Shown: piece after piece, positions 22,919 to 34,018 of the stretch
Position numbering within the stretch: position 1 is the stretch's first letter
Layout of the letters: every line of letters starts with the position of its first letter
Origin: Physcia stellaris
Lineage: Eukaryota; Ascomycota; Lecanoromycetes; Caliciales; Physciaceae
DNA length: 64,000 nt
Reading direction: 5' to 3'
Assembly: GCA_018902385.1 (NCBI GenBank)
Contig: JABSSW010000014.1
Location: forward strand, 1-64,000
Made by a program: the position numbers and the translations under genes
The notes under the pieces: model-generated
The model's database searches: none
The model's input: the letters and a program-made list of their open reading frames with translations, nothing else
Told to the model about the DNA's origin: nothing

Positions 22919-24558
22919 CTAGGGCTTCTTTGCTCCGTCCTCCTGTATCATTGGCTTCTCGAACTTTTCCAGCGTTCCAGGGTCTTTGGCAGACTCGGCA
23001 GCGGTCTCCGATTCATACTCCCCTTCCTTAACGAATTTGGTCTTCATATCAGCCAGACCTAGTGTCTCCATTTCGTCGGCCGTCCTGATGTAATCCTCCT
23101 CCTTCAGCTTCGGGTCTGGCTCTGGAGCTGTCAGACTCTGGATGTAGCTATTTCCAAGAGGATCTTGCATAATGCATGTAAAAGGGATCTTGCATGCGAT
23201 AGTTTTGTCCAGTCGTTCGAAGAACTGTGACCACTCTTCCTGCTTCTTCCACTGCATCCCATCGCTGGTGACTTGCTCGTCATCGTCATCGCCGTAGACT
23301 ACCTTTCGAAGGTCATTACGAACTTGTGTCAGAACACCTTCGATGGTTGTAAAGCGTCCACCCATAGTCCCTGCCTCCATCTCAATGTCACACTCTGGAA
23401 TATGCATGGTTGCCGATTCAGACTTGAGGACGTCTCGACTGAGATCTTCTGGCGCAGTGACTTCCAAGGTTAGACGCTTGCCTTTCTCTGGAACTTCACC
23501 ACCAGTTTTCACGTCACTGGTCTTGTATCCACAATGCTCGCAGTTCATAGCGGAAACTACGACTTGTTTGAAGAACGGGATGTCGACTAGCTGGACGTTG
23601 AGTTTAGCAGGCTTAGAGCATCCCGGACACGCAGAATCAAGTTCGTAGACTGCTCCATCAAGAATGTCTACATCAGCCATAGGATCACCACCATTAGACG
23701 GTATCTGTGGCACGAGATGAGCGGTGGGACCGTTTGAAGTAGCCTCGTTAGCCTCGCCCAACCCAAGCGCTGCGTTTTGTTCCCGGCTTCTCGGGTACTC
23801 TTGACGAATGTATTTCCCTTTTTCATCGTCCCTCGTTGAAGGTTCGATCCAAGAGTTTCCAGCTGGGTCATCGATCGAGACCGTAAACGGCATGCCACGA
23901 CCAATCATCATGTCTAGTAGCTTGCTACATATTCGTGCGATCTTCTCGTATACCTCAGGATTCTCGTTCTTTCTTGCCTTCTGGCCGGCTTCGAGGTTGT
24001 TCAATATCTCTGATAGGACTCCCTCTAAGTTGCTGATTTTGCCTTGACCTGAAGGTATCTCGAAATCTAAGTCCTCTATCCGAAAGATCGCAGTTTCAGT
24101 TTTTATTATTTCGCGCTCCATATCGATTGGATGGTGAAGAATGAAGCTATACTTGCAGCCTTTCTGTTGGATTTCCCCGGCATTTGAAACTTCGGTATTT
24201 TTGTACCCGCAGTGATCGCATGAAAAGGATGACAAAATCACTTCTCGGAATTTCGGGATTCTCGTTAGGAGAAGTCGAGTTTCGCCCTGCATGGAATAGT
24301 CAGTTCATGTAAGGATGCATCCGGTCCAGCGAATGGCACACTGACATTGTCCTGGCAATTCATGCAAAGACTCTCGATCTTATCGACGACTCTTGCCTCG
24401 GCTCGTTCGTCCCCATCCTCATTGTCTTCGTCCAAGCGATTTAGACGGGTGGTATCGTCAATTTCCAGATCCTGGACGCGCTTCCCGATAGCGGTGAACA
24501 AGTCGTCTTCGCGTTCGTCGCGGACCTTCGAGCCGTCCACCTCATCGCGTGGTGTCAT
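22919..24558 (-). CDS. zpr1: zinc-finger protein ZPR1
   Basis: Zpr1 binds eEF1A, assists its folding and shuttles between cytosol and nucleus. Exon 24558-24346 (71 codons) joins 24286-22919 (456 codons incl. stop), giving 526 residues, near the family norm. Two tandem Zpr1 modules are present. The first zinc ribbon is C-MN-C ... C-DH-CGYKNTEV and is interrupted by the intron. The second is C-PG-C ... C-EH-CGYKTSDV. Each is followed by its beta-domain (ISNLEGVLSEI and FTTIEGVLTQV). PFTVSIDDPAGNSWI and PFTCIMQDPLGNSYI are the paired conserved strands. The acidic C-terminus is typical. The intron donor GTCAGT is less usual but is followed by a good CAG acceptor in phase. Confidence 0.95.
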
Positions 24559-25340
24559 CTTCGAATATTTCTATAGTACAGTCAGACCTAATTGAGAAAG
24601 ATCCGAACATAATCGAGTGTACAGGTTCTAGTGGAAAGCCAAGCACTTAGAAACAAGGTTGGGACTTTTCTCTTTGAGATAGGTTTAGAGGTACACTGAG
24701 TGATGTGAAGAGTACTTACAGCCGAGCTACTATATCACATAGCAGGATGTTGTAAAAATCGATATAGAAAAGCACTAGTTTTTGAGATCGGCTATCTGCT
24801 CCGGGCCATCTCTCTACCATGCGAACCGAGTGTACCTGCTTTACGGTGTCTATATATCAGTTCAGAACCTCTGATCATCGGTCAATAGGAATGGGTAATG
24901 TGGCTCGAGGATTTATACTGAGTGCATGACTCAACTGAAAAGCTTATCGATAGTAATATTTTAAGCGAGCTGCATTCGGGCACTACGTAATCGCTTCTTT
25001 CCGTCCAACCAAGGAGCGGCCCGGTCGATCATCCGAAGCAGTGGCTATTTCCGAATGAACAGAGAAACAACATCACTTGAACACTTCCAAAGCCGCTCCT
25101 CTCGTAACTTATCATGTGCAAACGGGGCAAATCAATCGCTGGTAATCTCAACTCGTGAAATACCGGCACTCATTTATCTAAGTGGCGGATGATCGCCAAT
25201 CTGGAGCTTCTCACAACACTGCCACAATACATCAGATTACTGTAATTCCTGACTAGGCCACGGATCTTGATATTCCCAGCACCAAGAAGTGCGTCAATTG
25301 TTCGTCAGCAGTTCATAAATCATTCAAAACACTCAACTTT
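24559..25340. other. intergenic, no gene seen
   Basis: The upstream region of zpr1 and of the coiled-coil gene holds only very short frames. No repeat or structured RNA was recognised. Confidence 0.4.
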
Positions 25341-25969
25341 TTGGCAAAGGCACTCAGGAGCCATAACTTCTTACTGTCGCGAAACCTACACCATTTGGCG
25401 CCTATCTATCAAGACAGTGCAGAAATGAGCTACGAAGACTTCGATCGTGCTATGGATAAGCTTTGGAAACTTAATTCTCCTGAACAGGAGGCCTATGCAG
25501 ATATCCTTCGTATAAAGATTTCTAATCAAGAAGCACAAGTTTGTAAGATTTCCGGGGTTCAGGCTGAGGTAGCAAGAAACAAATTGAGGCACCTCAAGAA
25601 AGAGCTTGCGCATGTTGAGAACAGATTAAACCTCGGCTTCGAGCGAAACATTGCTCTCACTCGCTTGTTGAACGCAACTCGGAAGGCAAGGAGAACGAGC
25701 TTTCCAACCCATCAGAGCTTATAGAAGCGCTCGAAAACTGGGATGTCTTCGCTGTGAGGTTAGATCGCCACCTTGCGGAGGCAGCCAAGCGAAGAATACG
25801 AGTTGCTCGCATCAGATGGCCTGATGCTTCTATCAAAGCTCGAGTACAACTCACACGAGGCCTCGCATCATCGTCCTCACGTCGCTGGTTGGTATGGAAA
25901 CCATTGAATTTTCTACTCAGGGGTTTGTCAAAGGTTTCAAGGACGGTTCTCAAAGCGAAATTACCATGA
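25341..25969 (+). pseudogene. small coiled-coil protein gene, probably frameshifted
   Basis: A frame at 25,341-25,724 (127 codons; a better ATG may be MSYEDFD at about 25,425) encodes a helical, Lys/Glu/Leu-rich coiled coil. At about 25,670-25,690 the coding signal passes into another frame: ERNSEGKENELSNPSEL leads straight into LIEALENWDVFAVRLDR and runs to 25,969. The spacing allows no intron (a GT...AG pair would be only 19 bp), so a one-base frameshift or sequencing error is the simplest reading. If intact, the product would be about 200 residues. I recognise no family. Confidence 0.4.
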
Positions 25970-27243
25970 GACCAAAAGAGTTGCCAAGTCTCCAAGTCGT
26001 GACGATGTCGAGCCGAGTGTCAGAATCCTTCAAGCTTTCGGACACCAGTGACAAGTTTCCGACGGCAGTCATCTTTGTATCCCCATCTCGCAATTTATGT
26101 GCTCTGGATAGGTCGGCTCCCCACTTTCCATGTCAATAGTGAGCATGACATGAGCAACATAAAATTGTACTATTGTTCGAGATATCGTAAATGGGTTTGA
26201 TGATACTCCTAACAGTCAGAAAGTATGATGAAAGCTGGGAGATATAGAGCAGGAGCAAGCGGCAAGTCCTCAGCCACCTCTGGAATTTACTAGATATTAC
26301 AAAGGCCTGCAGCTAGCTATGCTCTAGACGAGCTAATCGCTGGACTTGTAAGAGGAGCTGAAGCTTTTGTTCAAGCTCCACAAATTCGGACACTCCCAAT
26401 GGTATCGCAATGTATCCGAGAAAGCCAGAAAAGAAGATGAACTAGCGTACATTCCTTTCGCAGACTTAGTATCCTCAGCTTAGTCATATGCTAATCTACT
26501 CAAGAATTAATGGTGCACAAACGTTTTAGCGAGGGAGAAAGTCCCGCTGATAGCATAGGTGGAGGCCTGACACACCATCAGTAAAGCATTGACCACGGGA
26601 AGCGGGAAGCTACCTGCGTTATGACCGAAGCCTACACTTTATAAGGTTTTATTAATAGAGTGTATGATCTATCCTTTCAAAAGGCGTCATGCTCATGGAT
26701 AGCCAAATCATCAAACTTTCGCCATTGGTACGAAAGGTCGTAAATTGAGGAATCGGTTCATGCGAGACTGAGATAGCATCTACAGTTCTTTGCGTCCTTG
26801 GCAGCATTCGACCTTAGATAAAGTCAAGCCACGGGGAACAACAGCATACAGTTCCACGTCTCGGAGCACGCTACTTTTCGAGAGAACGCACTTCTTCGTC
26901 TTTGGATTCTGCCTTTCGAGCAGTGAACTTGGATGAACCCGACTTTATTCCTTAGTTTGGAGCTATATTACGAGTCCTAAGTGCACTATAATTGCGAGGA
27001 AAGTGACAGCCAAGCGTGTAAAAAGCAATCCTCGTTTGCGCTGCTATCTCCGCGCTCGCGAGGTCGCGCTTCTTCCGAGCAGCTCGTTGCGCGAAAAGCC
27101 AGCGCAAGTACTTTTCCGCCTCCACGCGGGATATCTGCATCCGCCGATACCTTTCTAGAAGTCTGCCCACATTTAGACCGAGTGTCCTGGTCCAGAATGT
27201 TCCTTGAAACGTGATTTCATATCTGGTCAACCCTTATTCGACT
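25970..27243. other. gene-free interval
   Basis: This is about 1.3 kb without a supported gene. A minus-strand frame at 27,230-26,952 (92 codons, Arg/Ala rich) overlaps the next gene's start and is not recognised. Confidence 0.35.
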
Positions 27244-27821
27244 ATGCTGTCATTAAGATTTATCATTATCACACTGGTTTTCCTCCCTTTTCCGCCTCTG
27301 GCCCGTGCATACATTTGCACCAGACCCCACGGCGTCCTACCTATCCCGAAGGACTGCCACGAACTCATCGATTCCATCGAGGCTCTTTCTCTAGTTCCCC
27401 TTTCAATACACCGAAGCTTTGGTCTCGAATCGTTGAAGACACACCAGAGACTATGAAGCTCCCCAAAGACTACTGGCTACAAGGCCGTGGACCAAGTACA
27501 TGTGCCTTCCATGTCGATGTCGCTCCTTGGGGAAATTTGAATGCAAATGATACTTTTTCTTTCAGAGGCATGGCTGTCGCGGGAGAGATCATTGTCGAGC
27601 AGTGTCTTGTGAAGAGGAAAAATTTGGGTTTGGCATACCCAGGTGCGAAAGAGATTGTACAAGTAAGAGTTGTTAGGACGGACGCCCCTTGGTTGAAAAG
27701 CAAAGCCGGAACAGTCAGGAACATCTTCAGGCTTTGGAAGGGGACAAGCCTATTTGAAGCGACGGACGAGCCAACGAAGAGCATGAACATGACAGAGTCG
27801 AACGTTGCAGTGCAACGATGA
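27244..27821 (+). pseudogene. small secreted protein, reading frame broken near 27,405
   Basis: The frame starting at 27,244 opens with a clear signal peptide (MLSLRFIIITLVFLPFPPLARA), then DCHELIDSIEALSLVP with one Cys. It stops at 27,451. A second frame, open to 27,821, takes over from SSPFNTPKLWSRIVEDT and continues PKDYWLQGRGPSTCAFHVDV...TFSFRGMAVAGEIIVEQC. The two halves fit one fungal secreted family (signal peptide, C-x-x-A/L motif, then P..W, C.I.V and FS...A..I...C). No intron of credible length fits between them, so I read a single-base indel or an assembly error. Function unknown. Confidence 0.45.
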
Positions 27822-28218
27822 GTGACTGGAGCATCTGAGATCAGGGAAGATCTAAAACAGTCATCTCAGGGTCAATATTGGAAAGACAAGAGCAAGTGTG
27901 AGGTGTAGATGGATCAAACACAGTCAGCGGCTTGCTCTATGGTACCCTATGGTCTGATGAGGCGTACAAAGTCAGATGGTTATTAAGCGTTGTTTACCAT
28001 ACGTATTTTGCCCTTAGTATTGGGAGTGAGTAGATTTTGAGTAAACCTAACGCAACAGATGACGATCTAGGAGGCTGTGCATAGAAGATCAGCAATGCAT
28101 TTAGAACCACCATTCCCTACTCTTAATTTTCGGTCACTCCCTTTCCTGTCCCTCGGCTTAGCTAACTACTGTACCCATTCAGAATATCAGGATTTGAACT
28201 AAAGACGGCCGTTTATCC
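27822..28218. other. intergenic, no gene seen
   Basis: This 397-bp interval upstream of the HET gene has no supported feature. Confidence 0.4.
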
Positions 28219-30315
28219 ATGTCCTCGTTCGAACATCGCGCTTACCAAGCTCTAAATTCTCGTTCAATTCGTCTTTTACACATCTTCGATATCAGCAGTG
28301 CAGAGGCGACCAGTGGCTACAACCTCGTCAAGGTATCTTTAGATGAGACTCCTATCTACACAGCTCTCTCCTACACATGGGGTTGCCCCTTCTCTCCACA
28401 AGAACAACGGAGCGTCCGGTGGCCCAACCATGAATCATGCCTGATCTTGACAAACGGCCAAACCCTCTCCATTGGCCAGAATCTGTTTTCCGCCATCTCC
28501 AGTCTCCAGTCACTCAGACTATACGGTTATTACTGGATCGACGCAATCTGCATCAACCAATCCGACCTTCAAGAAAAGAACACGCAGGTCGCGATGATGG
28601 GCGACATCTACGGCAACGCAGCGAACGTGCTGATATGGCTTGGTGACGAAGACTGGAACTCAAAAGTTGCCATGGTATTCATAGAGCAGTTCAATCCTAA
28701 ACTGCGGGAGTTGCAGATACGCGAAGGTCGAGACCGTTATCTATCATACAGTGTTAGTGACCCATCGCTTTGGGATCGTTTAGGTGAGCCAAGAATTCCG
28801 GATGAGATGTTCGAGGGTTTGGCCGTATTTTTAGAACGGGCGTGGTTCAAGCGTGCTTGGACATTTCAGGAAGTCGTGTTGGCGAAGGAGTTGGTCATAT
28901 ATTGTGGGGAAAGAAGAGTCGAATACGGGCAATTCATGGAGCTACTCGACTTCTTGGAGGTTTCGGACTGGGACATGCGAGTCCCTCAACTCTCGAAATC
29001 GACGACAATCGCTGCCGATCCGGGTAGACTCATTTACTTGACAATGATGCATCGGCGGATCATTGCTGCAGGTGGCCCCTTGGAACCGGGGCAGCGAGAG
29101 TTACTCACTAGAGTTGCTGATAGCGATGAGCCCGTATCTCTGCTGATGGCCTTCCATGATGCGCTGTTATCGACGATGAGATGCCGCCAAGCGACCGATC
29201 GCCGAGATCACATCTTCGCGGTTTACGGTATCATGTCCAGAATTAGTACTCAGATGGGCATTCCGAACCCTCTAGACGAGCCAGATTACAGCAAGTCGCC
29301 GGCTGAAGTCTATGTTGAGACCTCCAGGGCTATAATCGAGCGCTCGCGAACCCTTCTACTCCTATCGAGCATAGAGCACAGGCCAGATCATGATGATGCA
29401 AATCCTATGAAGCTCCCTTCATGGGTCCCAGATTTCAGCAAGGAATGGGGCAGCGCACTACCCCGAAACGGCAGCGGAGATCATTACCATGCCTCAAAGG
29501 GTCATTCGATTCGACTTCTGCCATCGCCCAACCCGCGAGCTCTGATTCTCGAAGGTTATCACTTCGACGAGATCACAGCTGTGGGGGATAGCGACTTCGA
29601 ACTCGGACGCGGTATGCGTCCCCTGTATGAAAGCGCGAAGATAGTCCTTGGCCTACCATTGGTCTACCATACAGGCCAGGACCGCGTTGAATTCCTGTGG
29701 CGCACACTCATTGCGGACCAAGCCATGGGACAATGTCCCGCCCCAGCGTCGCTTGCAGAAGCTTTTCGATATCATCTCCTTATGCAGAACTCCATGGCCA
29801 TCTTCAATGCAGAGCAAGCTGGCAACAGTGATGGAGATCTCCATCTCCATGAGCCACTGGATGCTCTCTCAAAGGCAAGTACCGAGGCTACTAAACTGAT
29901 ACCATCACTTGAAGAGACCATCCGACGGAAAGAGGACTACACCAGTATAAGAGACGCAAATAGTGTTGCCCAATCAACCAACCGAGACCTCTCACCCGCT
30001 CAGCAATCGCTTCTTCAAATCGTCCTTGCAGATGAAGCGAAAGCCCTTCCCTACGTGCGCCTGCTGGAATCGAACTTCCAGTCTCGAAGGCTTGTGACGA
30101 CTGATAAGGGGTTTATGGGTATAGCTCCCTTGACTGTACGCAAAGGTGATGAGGTTTTCATTTTGCCGGGTGGGAGGATGCCGATGGTGTTAAGATGTAG
30201 AGACAAGGAGGGGTATCAGTTGGTCGGTGATGCGTATGTGCATGGTATTATGCAGGGAGAGGGGTTTCGGTATATGAACGGGAAGGGTTTGGAGAGGAGG
30301 ATTGAGATTGTTTAG
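28219..30315 (+). CDS. HET-domain (heterokaryon incompatibility) protein
   Basis: This is a single-exon gene of 698 residues. The N-terminal HET domain shows its three blocks: YTALSYTWGCP (about residues 48-57), LYGYYWIDAICINQSDLQEKN (about 101-121) and the RAWFKRAWTFQEVVLAKE segment (about 210-228). HET domains act as TIR-like cell-death effectors or regulators in non-self recognition between hyphae. Downstream, FAVYGIMS and YVETSRAIIERSRTLLLLS match the usual linker helices. The C-terminus ends in the familiar VLRCRDKEGYQLVGDAYVHGIMQGE block. No repeat or second domain is attached. The frame is open throughout and there is no sign of decay. Allelic role unknown. Confidence 0.95.
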   Translation: MSSFEHRAYQALNSRSIRLLHIFDISSAEATSGYNLVKVSLDETPIYTALSYTWGCPFSPQEQRSVRWPNHESCLILTNGQTLSIGQNLFSAISSLQSLRLYGYYWIDAICINQSDLQEKNTQVAMMGDIYGNAANVLIWLGDEDWNSKVAMVFIEQFNPKLRELQIREGRDRYLSYSVSDPSLWDRLGEPRIPDEMFEGLAVFLERAWFKRAWTFQEVVLAKELVIYCGERRVEYGQFMELLDFLEVSDWDMRVPQLSKSTTIAADPGRLIYLTMMHRRIIAAGGPLEPGQRELLTRVADSDEPVSLLMAFHDALLSTMRCRQATDRRDHIFAVYGIMSRISTQMGIPNPLDEPDYSKSPAEVYVETSRAIIERSRTLLLLSSIEHRPDHDDANPMKLPSWVPDFSKEWGSALPRNGSGDHYHASKGHSIRLLPSPNPRALILEGYHFDEITAVGDSDFELGRGMRPLYESAKIVLGLPLVYHTGQDRVEFLWRTLIADQAMGQCPAPASLAEAFRYHLLMQNSMAIFNAEQAGNSDGDLHLHEPLDALSKASTEATKLIPSLEETIRRKEDYTSIRDANSVAQSTNRDLSPAQQSLLQIVLADEAKALPYVRLLESNFQSRRLVTTDKGFMGIAPLTVRKGDEVFILPGGRMPMVLRCRDKEGYQLVGDAYVHGIMQGEGFRYMNGKGLERRIEIV

Positions 30316-32611
30316 GTTGGGAATTTACGGTGATAGTATGAGAGGGGGAGTGGGAGTATCTCGATGTTTTTCGTCTGATATGATAGTGGTGTGGATTGGG
30401 TCGAGGGGGCTTAACTATCTAGACTAGAACGAGAGGGCGTGCTGCGATGGAATGTCGAAGAATTGGCTAGGCACATATTGCCTCCAAGACTAGCGATGCC
30501 TAGTCGATTGTCGCATCCTGGTCTCTGAATAAGTGGTGTTCTCCTAATATTACTTCCCTTTATTCGTCATCGCAGGTTAGCATAGTGATTGCCGTGCTTT
30601 TGAACCTAAGCTCCTAGGCGAAAGCAATTTACGTTTAGGATACAGAAAGCACAGAAGTAGAGGATGTCAGTATGCTCCCAGTGAGATATACCACCTCCAC
30701 TCTTTGAAATAGATCTCGATATCCCTCCATATTACATCAATCCTGATACTTTAAAATTTACCAAAACAACACCATAATCATCGTCCAGGAGCAAGCATAT
30801 TCACTGGCTGTAAAAACCTCTTTTGTTTGTATCTATTGGCTTTTAAACATAATATAATCATGCACAAAACTCATCTTCATCCCCTAACGTATTGAGCAGA
30901 TCAAAACCCTAGGTTTGTAAAGGCCAAAAGAACATTTTTCGTACCAAAAAAGCATACTAAGACCATTTGACCTGGTAATAGAGCAAGGGACTATCATCGC
31001 TGGTTTTCTATGCTTTTTGGTGTTGGGTTGTTTGTGGTGGGATTATCAAGACGGTACAATACAGTCTAGTCTGTAGCCATGTGAACTCCGCTGTTGGTAG
31101 AAAACATGGTATATTTCCACGTAGTGAGATCTAGATGGATTGGGTTGTTTGGTTAGGATCGCTCAGCTATGCTATCTAAGTACCACCTCATCCTCCCATC
31201 CAAGATTCTCACCTCTTCCTGAACATCCAACTTCTCAGCCCCCTTCCAACCCCCCAAAATAATCCAAATCCCAATCGCAACTCAGTACTCGTACCCAAAT
31301 CAATCCACGTAACACAAAACCCAACCACAGCATCAATGCCTATACTCTTTCCTTTATCCGTCCAGTCCCGTTTCTAATTTCCTTCGGCCGAATACGAACC
31401 CCTACAAGAACGATCATCCCTTGAGATGCTTTTTAGTCTCTGGATTGCGGTGATCGGAGCTTTGTAAAGAGAGCGGGAGGGAGATTAGTAGAAATTATAT
31501 ACAGTGCGATCTTTGGTGGTATACGGTCAAGATTTAAGGATAAGAGTGGTATCAGTGGGTTGCAGGGTCAGAGCGAAGAGGGAGTCAGCCTACGCGTGTG
31601 GGGTGTGTATTGTGTGCTACTGAAGGATGAGGGTTCTGGAGCCGAAGAGGCCGTGGAGTTAGAGATATATGTTAGACTGGCTAGGAGGATTTGAGATGTG
31701 TGGCTGAAGACAGCTTGTGGAATAGCGTAGAGGAGGCATGTTCTAGCCGGTATTGGTATTCGAGTCGGTGGACTTATTCGCGCTTGGTGATGCATTGAGG
31801 TGGTAGTTGGAGGGAAATGGGGCTGGGGGTTTGACTCGGCTTTTGGCATTTCATGGTGAGCTGGGTAAACTATGACGATTGGAGGCTTGAGTTTGGGTTC
31901 TGGGGAGGTAAGGAGGGCTGGGTGGTTCATGACGAAATATCCCTTGGATCGTCCGTCTGGCAGCACCCCAAAATTTTGGTTATATCTACCCCGCAGTATA
32001 AACGAAATTATGGTGCAATCCCAGGGTGCTGCCAGACGGACGATCTATCTAAGAGATACGATAACACATAGGCTAATATAAATCTACTCTCGGCAAAGAC
32101 GAGAAAAATAGCATCATTGAATCACACAACCTATGAGTAAGAACCGGTCATGGCGTAAATGACGAGAAGGGCACGGGATTCTTCAGAGAACCTGAACGAA
32201 GAAAGAGACGGGTTGACAGCAGTGAGAGTGAAAAGATGGTGGTCAATGTTGGGACTTCGGAACACAATTCTTTTGTATGCACGGGCTGTATTTCTGTTTT
32301 TGTAAGGTATGTGCATTGTAAGGCTAGATGCCAATAAGCCAGTAAAGCAAAAGCAATGGAGGCCACGAACGTCTCCTGCGCTTCCGAATTGGGATACGGC
32401 TCGCTCCATAGCAAAAGTAATGAATGAATACATTTGGCGACACCCATCAGGTCAGCGCTATTGTCAAGTTAGAAAATCTTGGCCCGAGCCTCGATGACTG
32501 ATTTCAGTATCTTGATGTATCGTTTTGTATCGGTAGATTCCCCACCGGTGAGTTGGTAGAGGACAGCCTTTACCCCGAAATTCCTGTCCATTGAACCTAG
32601 TGCGCTTTGTC
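30316..32611. other. long gene-poor interval
   Basis: This is 2.3 kb with no supported gene. A minus-strand frame at 31,966-31,568 (132 codons, Pro/Ser/Thr rich) overlaps a short inverted-repeat element and looks spurious. Frames at 32,131-32,497 on both strands are unrecognised. The stretch 30,700-31,450 is rich in A/T runs and C-rich patches and could hold untranslated regions. Confidence 0.4.
31947..32045. mobile_element. 99-bp palindromic element with 22-bp inverted repeats
   Basis: The arms 31,947-31,968 (GATCGTCCGTCTGGCAGCACCC) and 32,024-32,045 are perfect inverse complements around a 55-bp AT-rich centre. It is too small to code. It may be a tiny MITE or a structured regulatory element. 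I could not assign a target-site duplication. Confidence 0.7.
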
Positions 32612-34018
32612 TCAATACATCTCAATATTATCGACTAAAGTCGAACCTTCCAGGACCTCGAGGTCTTCCTCCAATTTCTGGTGAGATACCCAATTCAGCT
32701 TGATTTGCACACCTGCATTGGCAAAATGCTTTTCATTAATATAGCCTTCTATCATCCTCCGATCGCTCGAAGAATAATGCACCCCGTCGAACATGTATTG
32801 AACCATCTTGAGCTTGGGGACTTCTTGATCTTTGATTCGTAGCAATCTATCCATGAAGTTGTAATAGTCCAGTGCGTCCCACCGATAGTATTTGCGAACT
32901 TTGAGCTGCTCAAGGGTACGAGGTAGCGACTTGGTCATACTAGATAGGCCTACTTTCGAACGGTGCAGGAGTTGAAGTCTCGTTGATAAGCTGTCTAGAG
33001 CTTTGAATTCTCGTAGACTACCCATAGGAGAGTCATCCCATGTATATAGAGTCAATTGTCTCAGCGTATGTTTTGCAAAAGCTAGTAGAGCTTTACAGAG
33101 CCATTCAGCCTCACCCTCGCCGATAATAGGAGTTTCCGCATTGCTGCAGTACTTAAAAGATATGAGACTTGTCGTATTGCTTAGCAGAGCAGACCATGTC
33201 GAAGGGTGGATCCTGCAATTGGCGAAACTCAAATGAGTCAAACGAGAGGGAGGATTAGAGCTCGTGTGGATTGAAGGAGAATGAGTTCGATAGCTGTCTC
33301 GATCATCAGAGCCTTCAGTACTCAGCTTCAACGCGGAAAGTCTCTTCAAGGATGGAAGCAAAGAGAAAAAGACCAATGCTCTATTGTAATGCCGAACCAA
33401 AGGATCTTCTTCGCTCAGCTCGATTACGCTGACTTGCGCCAGCGTTGCAGTACCTATCTTTTGGCTGATTTTATTCATGACATAATCGATGGAGTATTTG
33501 TCGCCACCGTTGTCTAGACGCAATGCGACAAGATTGGGAAGCATTGATAACAGTAGGACATTGGTTGCATTTTCACCTCCTTCGCGAAGATACTTGATCC
33601 ACTCAGTCTTCAAGCTTTGGCAGCCGATCAAGTCACATTTTTCGATGGCCTGACTCAGAATTTCCAAACTATGATTGGGGGTCTCGGATCCTGCGTAGTA
33701 GAAGTCGTCCATCAAGTCGTCTACACGGTGTGCGTAGTCCTTAATAAGCAGCCGCTGCACATATGGCATTATCTCGCTTTTCCGTAGAATTTCTCTTAGT
33801 AAATTCGCAGGTTTACGGTCTCCGAGATCGAAGTAAGCCTTGCTGCAGTGCACGCAATTGGTGTATGCTCGCTTCAGTTCCATGTGTTTTTCAAGAAACG
33901 GTGCCGCGACTGCACGAACATGTTTTGATAGCATGCAAAACGCGTCTGCACCCGCTGGCTGCAGATATTCCAGAATTAGGAGCAGGAGCTCAGCTGGGAG
34001 GTCGGAGAACCGGGCCAT
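32612..34018 (-). CDS. F-box protein with leucine-rich C-terminal region (paralogue 1)
   Basis: This single exon encodes 468 residues. The N-terminus carries an F-box-like motif (LPAELLLLILEYLQ...DAFCMLSK.VR), expected to bind Skp1 in an SCF ubiquitin ligase. The rest is a series of Leu-rich strands and helices (LVALRLDN, LKRLSALKLS, LTHLSFANCRI, LRQLTLYTWDD), a degenerate LRR-like solenoid. A CVHC pair follows the F-box. The gene at 36,405-34,984 encodes a relative with the same N-terminal plan (FLEKHMxLKxxYT), in the same orientation. The target is unknown. The start is the first ATG, directly before the F-box. Confidence 0.8.
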   Translation of the reverse strand: MARFSDLPAELLLLILEYLQPAGADAFCMLSKHVRAVAAPFLEKHMELKRAYTNCVHCSKAYFDLGDRKPANLLREILRKSEIMPYVQRLLIKDYAHRVDDLMDDFYYAGSETPNHSLEILSQAIEKCDLIGCQSLKTEWIKYLREGGENATNVLLLSMLPNLVALRLDNGGDKYSIDYVMNKISQKIGTATLAQVSVIELSEEDPLVRHYNRALVFFSLLPSLKRLSALKLSTEGSDDRDSYRTHSPSIHTSSNPPSRLTHLSFANCRIHPSTWSALLSNTTSLISFKYCSNAETPIIGEGEAEWLCKALLAFAKHTLRQLTLYTWDDSPMGSLREFKALDSLSTRLQLLHRSKVGLSSMTKSLPRTLEQLKVRKYYRWDALDYYNFMDRLLRIKDQEVPKLKMVQYMFDGVHYSSSDRRMIEGYINEKHFANAGVQIKLNWVSHQKLEEDLEVLEGSTLVDNIEMY

